NCBI GenBank assembly: GCA_023374045.1
Contig: CM041778.1
Coordinates: 93,684,839-93,748,838 of the forward strand
Reading direction: 5' to 3'
Length of the DNA: 64,000 nucleotides
DNA from: Limonium bicolor
Taxonomy: Eukaryota; Streptophyta; Magnoliopsida; Caryophyllales; Plumbaginaceae
A program made the translations under genes and the position numbers. Under the pieces are notes generated by a model that was not told the origin of the DNA, ran no database searches, and worked only from the letters and a program-made list of their open reading frames with translations. Shown in pieces: positions 59,601 through 64,000 of this stretch; position 1 is the stretch's first letter; every line of letters begins with the position of its first letter.

Positions 59601-60750
59601 AGGAACAAACCCTAGGTTAAAAATGTGCTTTAAGGTATTAAGGTGATTGTTTTACCTTAGTTTCTCAAGACAAGCTTGGATATGAAGCAAGAAGGACCTC
59701 CTCAATCCTTTGAAGAGTAGAAAACAAGCTAGAACAAGGCATTAAAATGAAGCCTCATGAGCATGTATTTTCGTTATAAAGAAAAATGATGGAAACCTAG
59801 ATTTTCTTACACTTTCTTTACCTTAAGAGAATGGAGAAGCCAATGGAGTCTCCAAACTTGAATTTCCTCCTCTAATGGTGGTTTGGCTTGGCACCAAATC
59901 AAAGCTCTTGGAGTTTTCAAAGGATAGAAAGAGAGAGCTTGAGCTAACTAAGAAGAATATGTAATTTGTTTTGGTTTTGGAGCTAAAATGAGTATTGTGT
60001 GCAAGAGAAGGTGGAGCTAGCATGGAGATGAGCTTCATGTTAATGGATAAGGGAGAGAGCAGCTCAAACCGTGGGAAACAAGAGAGAATGAAGAGGTGAG
60101 GAGAGAGGTGAGTTAAAATGAGATATTTATCTTATAAAGTAAATAGTACTTTTGCTTTATAACTCTTTATTTGCTTAATGACTCATAAAGGTGGTGACTC
60201 ACCTTATAAAAACGGCCCCCATTTAATAATAAGGGTACTTAAGTCTTTGTTGACCAAATCTCTCACTTATATTGACTTATGTTATAAACTAGCTTAATTA
60301 AGTTACTATTCACAAAACAAGGCACATTGTTGTGAAATTTTTGATTTCCCATTGATATAGACTTCCAAATGTGATACTATATAGTACACATGTTAATTAA
60401 AGAGTAATGATGGACATTTAGCCATTCAAAACTCATTTACAAGATAATTTTTCAAAATGTGCTTTAAGACTCCTTAAGGCACATTTTGTGTTTTAACTTG
60501 TTTTCAAGCTTGGTTTTCTTTGGTATTGATTTAAAATGACCATTAGGATATTACTAAGGTCTTAGAACAATATTTGGGTACTCTCCCAAGTCTCTCCAAG
60601 CTTAGAGCACGTTTTTGCTTAAACTGCTCTTTTGGTGTTTCCTTATATTTTCTTTGATTAGAAATGTTCTTAATGTTTCTAAGGCATTATTTAGCCTCCT
60701 TATATCTTAGTTTATCATTTAAACACCATATCTAAGTTTGGGGTATTTCA
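56642..60750 (-). repeat. 3' LTR of element B (4109 bp)
   Basis: The termini are TGTAACACCCC and GGGGTATTTCA. It contains the twin hairpin 57006-57033, one hairpin of the kind amplified at 9385-9671, the GACCG array 58118-58440 after a T run, and the TATA palindrome 60375-60386. Its last 500 bases closely resemble the C LTRs, which points to common descent or exchange between families. Confidence 0.85.
58118..58440. repeat. Hairpin array in B LTR
   Basis: Five units of about 60 bp with GACCGAACTTGC- and GACCTTGCAAG-type arms and CATTCCAGA or GGCTCTAGA ends. Arms are less perfect than in A. It corresponds to 10503-10765. Confidence 0.65.
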
Positions 60751-60753
60751 ATC

Positions 60754-60786
60754 TACCCCCTTAAAAGAACTTTGTCCTCAAAGTTC
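60754..60786 (-). promoter_or_regulatory. Terminal polypurine tract and hairpin of element B
   Basis: On the minus strand, GAACTTTG-AGGA-CAAAGTTC (60767-60786) is followed by TTTTAAGGGGGTAGAT and the LTR. Confidence 0.75.
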
Positions 60787-61018
60787 ACATATGTGCTTAA
60801 CCATTCACGGTACTCAATTCCCTTAATCTTAACACCACATCTTATATTCACATTCACACATCTCAAGACTCAAAGGTCAATCTCAAATACAATACATAAG
60901 TATTATACATAACTCAAACTTAACACCAAAGTGTAGCAGCTTACACAAATTCACATCTTAAACAACCAAACAAACGACAAACATGATCGTTTCCTAACTC
61001 AAAAGCGAGGAAGCTCTA

Positions 61019-61048
61019 CCCCCCTTAAAAGGGGTACGCCCCGTACCC
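61019..61048 (-). promoter_or_regulatory. Inner polypurine tract and hairpin of element B
   Basis: GGGTACG-GGG-CGTACCC on the minus strand (61032-61048) precedes CCTTTTAAGGGGGG (purines near 61019-61026). It starts 12 bases after the pol stop codon. Confidence 0.6.
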
Positions 61049-61060
61049 TATACAAACGAT

Positions 61061-61245
61061 CTAGTCAGTAAACAAAGAAGGGTAATTCACCCTCATCTTA
61101 TCCTCTAATTCCCACGTAGCCTCTTCAACATCCTGGTTAGACCAGAGAACCTTCACCAGTCGCACTGACTTATGGCGAGTGTCCCTAGTCTTACTGTCCA
61201 AGATTCTCTAGGAGTCTCCACTGATCTCATATTTGGTTCTAAACT
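61061..61245 (-). other. Chromodomain of element B pol
   Basis: An uninterrupted stretch includes RLVKVLWSNQDVEEATWELE followed by KYP-like NYPSLFTD and the stop. Chromodomains of this class guide chromovirus integration to particular chromatin. It is better kept than the copies in A and D. Confidence 0.85.
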
Positions 61246-63169
61246 CAACCTCTCAGGTTTTAACACATGGGAGGGGTGGTGCATGTATCTCTTTAGCTGT
61301 GAAACATGAAAAACATTATGCACTTTACCCAAATCATAGGTAAATTCAACCTGTAAGCAACCGGGCCCACCCGCTCCGTAATCTCATAAGGACCAACAAA
61401 TTTCGGGCTTAATTTGCCCTTCTGCCCAAACTGAATACACCTTTATCGGTGAAACTCGCAGAAATACCTGGTCGCCCACTGCGAACTCTAGGTCCCGTCG
61501 TCGAACATCAGCATACGACTTCTGCCTATCTTGAGCAGCCTTCATGTCTCCCTGATTTGCTGACTTCAGCCTTAACTTGCTCTAAGTACTCTGGTCCTAC
61601 AATGACCGTCTCACTCGACTCATCCCAGCAGAGCGGTGTACGACATGGTTTACCGTACAACGCTTGAAAAGGTGCCATCTTGATCGAAGCGTGATAGCTG
61701 TTGTTGTATGAAACTCGATCAGATGTAGTCTATCAATCACTGCCCTGGAAGTCTAAGGCATATGCCTCTCAGCATGTCCCGAGTGTCTGAATAGTCTCGC
61801 TCATTCCTTACCATCTGTGTGAGGATGGAACGCGTACTCAGCTTCAGTCTATACCCAACGCTCTTTCTGGTAGCTCTCCAGTACATCGAAAGGAATTTTG
61901 TATCTCTACTCTCTCTGACACTATGGTTCTTCGTATCCCGGATGTCTCACTGATTTTCTTTCTCAAATACTCAGCTAATTTGGTCCCATTCCAAGTATCC
62001 TTCATCGTTATGAACTAGCGAATGGAGTGATTGGTGCTCGACGGCTCAGGGCGTCTGCTACAACATTGGCCTTCCCCTCTTTGTATTGGAGGTCAATGTC
62101 ATAGTCTTTCAAAAAACTCTAACCTCTCCTCTGTCCGAAGGTTCAACTCCTTCTAAGTGAACTAAGGATCTCAACTCTGGTGATCGGTGTAGTGAATCTT
62201 CACACTAACCCCGATAGGTATTTCAAACCACCATATCCTTCAAATCGAAAGACTACAACTCCCACTCTAACTCATGTGTGGGGTATTCTCCTCATGTTTC
62301 TTCAACTGGCGTAGGGCATATGCCACCACCTTGCCATGTTGCATAAGCATGCAACCCAAACCCTCTAACCCGATGCCATCACAATAAACCTCAAAGCCCT
62401 CTGTACCGTCTGGAATGGTCAGAACCGGTGCAGTGGTCAGTGAGTCCTTCAAGCTCTGAAATGATCTCTCACAGTCAGCCGTCCACAAGAACGGTGCTCC
62501 TTCATCAGACTGGTCATCGGTTTCGCGACCGACCTTGCTGAAATCCCTAACAAACCTCCTGTAGTAACCTGCCAGACCGAGAAAGCTCCGGATGTCGGTA
62601 ACAGTCTTCGGTCTTGGCCAAGTACGTACGGCATCAATCTTTGCTGGATCCACTGAGATCCCAGCATCTGAATGACATGACCTAGGAAAGAGACCTGGTC
62701 AAGCCAAAGCTCACATTTGGAGAACTTAGCATATAGCTGGTTCTCCCTCAATATTTCCAATACCCTCCTCAGATGTTCCTCATGTTCAACTTAGATTTCG
62801 AGTATATCAAAATGTCATCAATAAACACCACAACCGACTTGTCCAGCTGCTCCCGGAACAGCGGTTCATCAGATCCATAAACTTCGCCGGTGCGTTCGAC
62901 AAACCGAACGGCATCACTGTAAACTCATAGTGGCCGTATCGTGTCCGGAATGCCGTCTTCTCAATGTCTCCCTCCTTAATGGCTATCTGATGATACCCCG
63001 ATCTGAGATCAATCTTGGAGAACACAGATGCTCCATTCAACACTGATCGAACAGATCGTCAATGCAGGGTAGTGGGTACTTATTCTTCACTGTCACTACA
63101 TTAGCTCTCCTGTAGTCGATGCAGAGGCGGACTACCATCCTTCTTCTTCACGAAGAGGACTGGCGCTCC

Positions 63170-63775
63170 TCATGGTGACACACTTGGTCTTATAAATCCC
63201 TTATCTAACAAATCTTTCAATTGTTCCTTTAACTCAGTCATTTCTGCCGGAGCCATACGGTATGGTGCCTTGGCTATCGGTCGGTACCAGGTAGCAGCAT
63301 CGATGGTGAACTCTACCTCCCGAGTGGGTGGCATGCCAGGCAGTTCCCGTGGAAATAAGTCGGGGAACTCCGACACTACCGGTAAGTCGGGGTCGAACTC
63401 AGGGTCTCTCTCTATGTCCTGTACATAGCAGAGGTACACTTCTTCCTTTCTCCTTAATTCCTTATACTTTGCAATATCGGTGATGATCTTAGTCGAAGGC
63501 TCTCTGGGCCTCTGGTGGTATGATATTGTTACCCCAGACGGACTCCTGAGCAGCAATCTATGCTCGGCGCAGAGGATACGTCCCTTGTGCCGCTCCAACC
63601 AGTTCATCCCGAAGATAACATCAAATCCTAGCTCACTGAACTCAATAAAACTGACTGGAAAGTCTTCTCCCTTAATTCTGACAGTGGCTCCTCGGTAGTA
63701 ACGAGTGCAACGAACCTTCTCCTTAGACGGGAGCGTAACCTTGAAGTCGGGTAGCTCATCAGCGTCTAGCCCCAC
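63170..63775 (-). CDS. Open stretch of B pol: protease C-terminal part to start of reverse transcriptase
   Basis: 201 codons are open without a break. They contain EFSELGFDVIFGMNWLERH, the AEHRLLLRSP stretch, an acidic linker (RDPEFDPDLPVVSEFPDLFP) and the first reverse-transcriptase motif (MAPAEMTELKEQLKDLLDKG). It is a segment of the polyprotein, not a separate gene; the ATG at 63775 is internal. Frame changes occur on both sides. Confidence 0.85.
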   Translation of the reverse strand: MGLDADELPDFKVTLPSKEKVRCTRYYRGATVRIKGEDFPVSFIEFSELGFDVIFGMNWLERHKGRILCAEHRLLLRSPSGVTISYHQRPREPSTKIITDIAKYKELRRKEEVYLCYVQDIERDPEFDPDLPVVSEFPDLFPRELPGMPPTREVEFTIDAATWYRPIAKAPYRMAPAEMTELKEQLKDLLDKGFIRPSVSP

Positions 63776-63941
63776 CTGCTCGCGAAAGAAGCCCAGACAA
63801 AGGTATGCGAGGCCCCTGAGTCGAAGAGAACTGATGCCTCAATCCCATTAATCGGAAAGGTGCCGGTGAGGATAGTACCGCTGGCGTCGGCCCGTGCCTC
63901 TATAAGTATGCTTAACGCACCTTCCGTACCAAGTCCATAAC

Positions 63942-64000
63942 CTAATTGTGTTCACAAGCTTCATGAGTATTGATGGTATAACAAGAGTCGTAACAATTTT
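63942..64000 (-). other. Candidate 3' end of the B intron
   Basis: Upstream of ATTAG|GTTATGG the sequence (minus strand) contains CCATCAATACTCATG, similar to CCATCAACACTTATC at the same place in A (near 49040). Similarity to A therefore continues into the part of the A intron that lies after the AlkB stop. Confidence 0.45.

Larger units (their letters stand above)
61061..63941 (-). pseudogene. Pol of element B with a deletion in integrase
   Basis: The order on the minus strand is: putative exon start GYGLGTEG (63941), protease active site DSGASHT (about 63805-63830), linker GMNWLERHKGRIL (about 63590), a long open stretch into reverse transcriptase (63170-63775), [12 protein letters not shown] (about 63015), active-site FIDD near 62816, RNase H (62267-62653), integrase C-terminal part and chromodomain, stop at 61061-61063. 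It is about 490 bases shorter than A pol. Sequence matching A 46590-47090 is missing at about 62015, which removes the zinc-binding region and the first catalytic Asp of integrase. Several frame breaks are also present. Such a copy could not make working integrase. Confidence 0.85.
56642..64000 (-). mobile_element. Element B: Tekay-like chromovirus, 3' part (3' LTR and most of pol)
   Basis: LTR 56642-60750 is followed on the right by polypurine tracts and pol read on the minus strand up to the protease at the window end. Gag, the possible AlkB intron and the 5' LTR lie beyond 64000. The base sequence is clearly related to A in pol but the LTRs differ, so B is a separate family. The LTR of the same type at 8779-12322 is another copy. 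Confidence 0.85.

Overview
This is plant nuclear DNA, most likely from a large repeat-rich eudicot genome. I see no host gene in its normal setting. Essentially all 64 kb is nested LTR retrotransposon of one Ty3/gypsy group, the chromoviruses. The chromodomain behind the integrase, the initiator-Met-type primer site and the unusually long LTRs (about 4-4.7 kb) fit the Tekay/Del lineage. LTR ends are TGAAATACCCC and GGGGTGTTACA throughout. The exact species cannot be read from the sequence.

Layout. 1-8169 (+) is the 3' half of a non-coding element (type C: internal part 1-3489, LTR 3490-8169). It sits in a relic LTR end of a second type (B, 8170-8258), which sits in an old LTR of a third type (D, 8259-8778). 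8779-12322 is a truncated B LTR. 12323-35442 (-) is a three-LTR, two-internal-region tandem of C elements with no coding capacity. 35443-37796 (+) is the decayed 3' internal end of D, with integrase and chromodomain remnants, followed by its LTR (37797-41246, resuming 55752-56641). That LTR is split by a complete element A (41247-55751, -) flanked by the 5-bp target duplication AAGAG. From 56642 to the window end is a B element (-) with its 3' LTR and a damaged pol gene.

The most notable gene content is in element A. Between the gag zinc knuckles and the protease lies a 252-codon AlkB-type 2-oxoglutarate/Fe(II) dioxygenase frame, closest to the plant ALKBH1-like group. All iron- and 2-oxoglutarate-binding residues are present and one in-frame stop interrupts it. 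It lies wholly inside a candidate 1035-bp intron whose removal would join gag to protease in phase. A retrotransposon carrying a nucleic-acid demethylase recalls the AlkB domains of some plant RNA viruses. B has the same putative 3' splice site and similar adjacent intron sequence, so it may carry the same cassette just past position 64000.

A second theme is structure rather than coding. All types share hairpins at the primer site, hairpins before two separate polypurine tracts, a twin hairpin near the LTR 3' end, and tandem arrays of hairpin units in the LTRs and in the 3' untranslated part. Stem sequences change in compensating pairs between units and families. The coding-free C elements keep the same primer site, polypurine tracts and termini as the autonomous elements, so they are plausibly mobilised by A- or B-like partners. 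Many reading-frame breaks are one-base changes in short runs, so some may be assembly errors rather than true decay.
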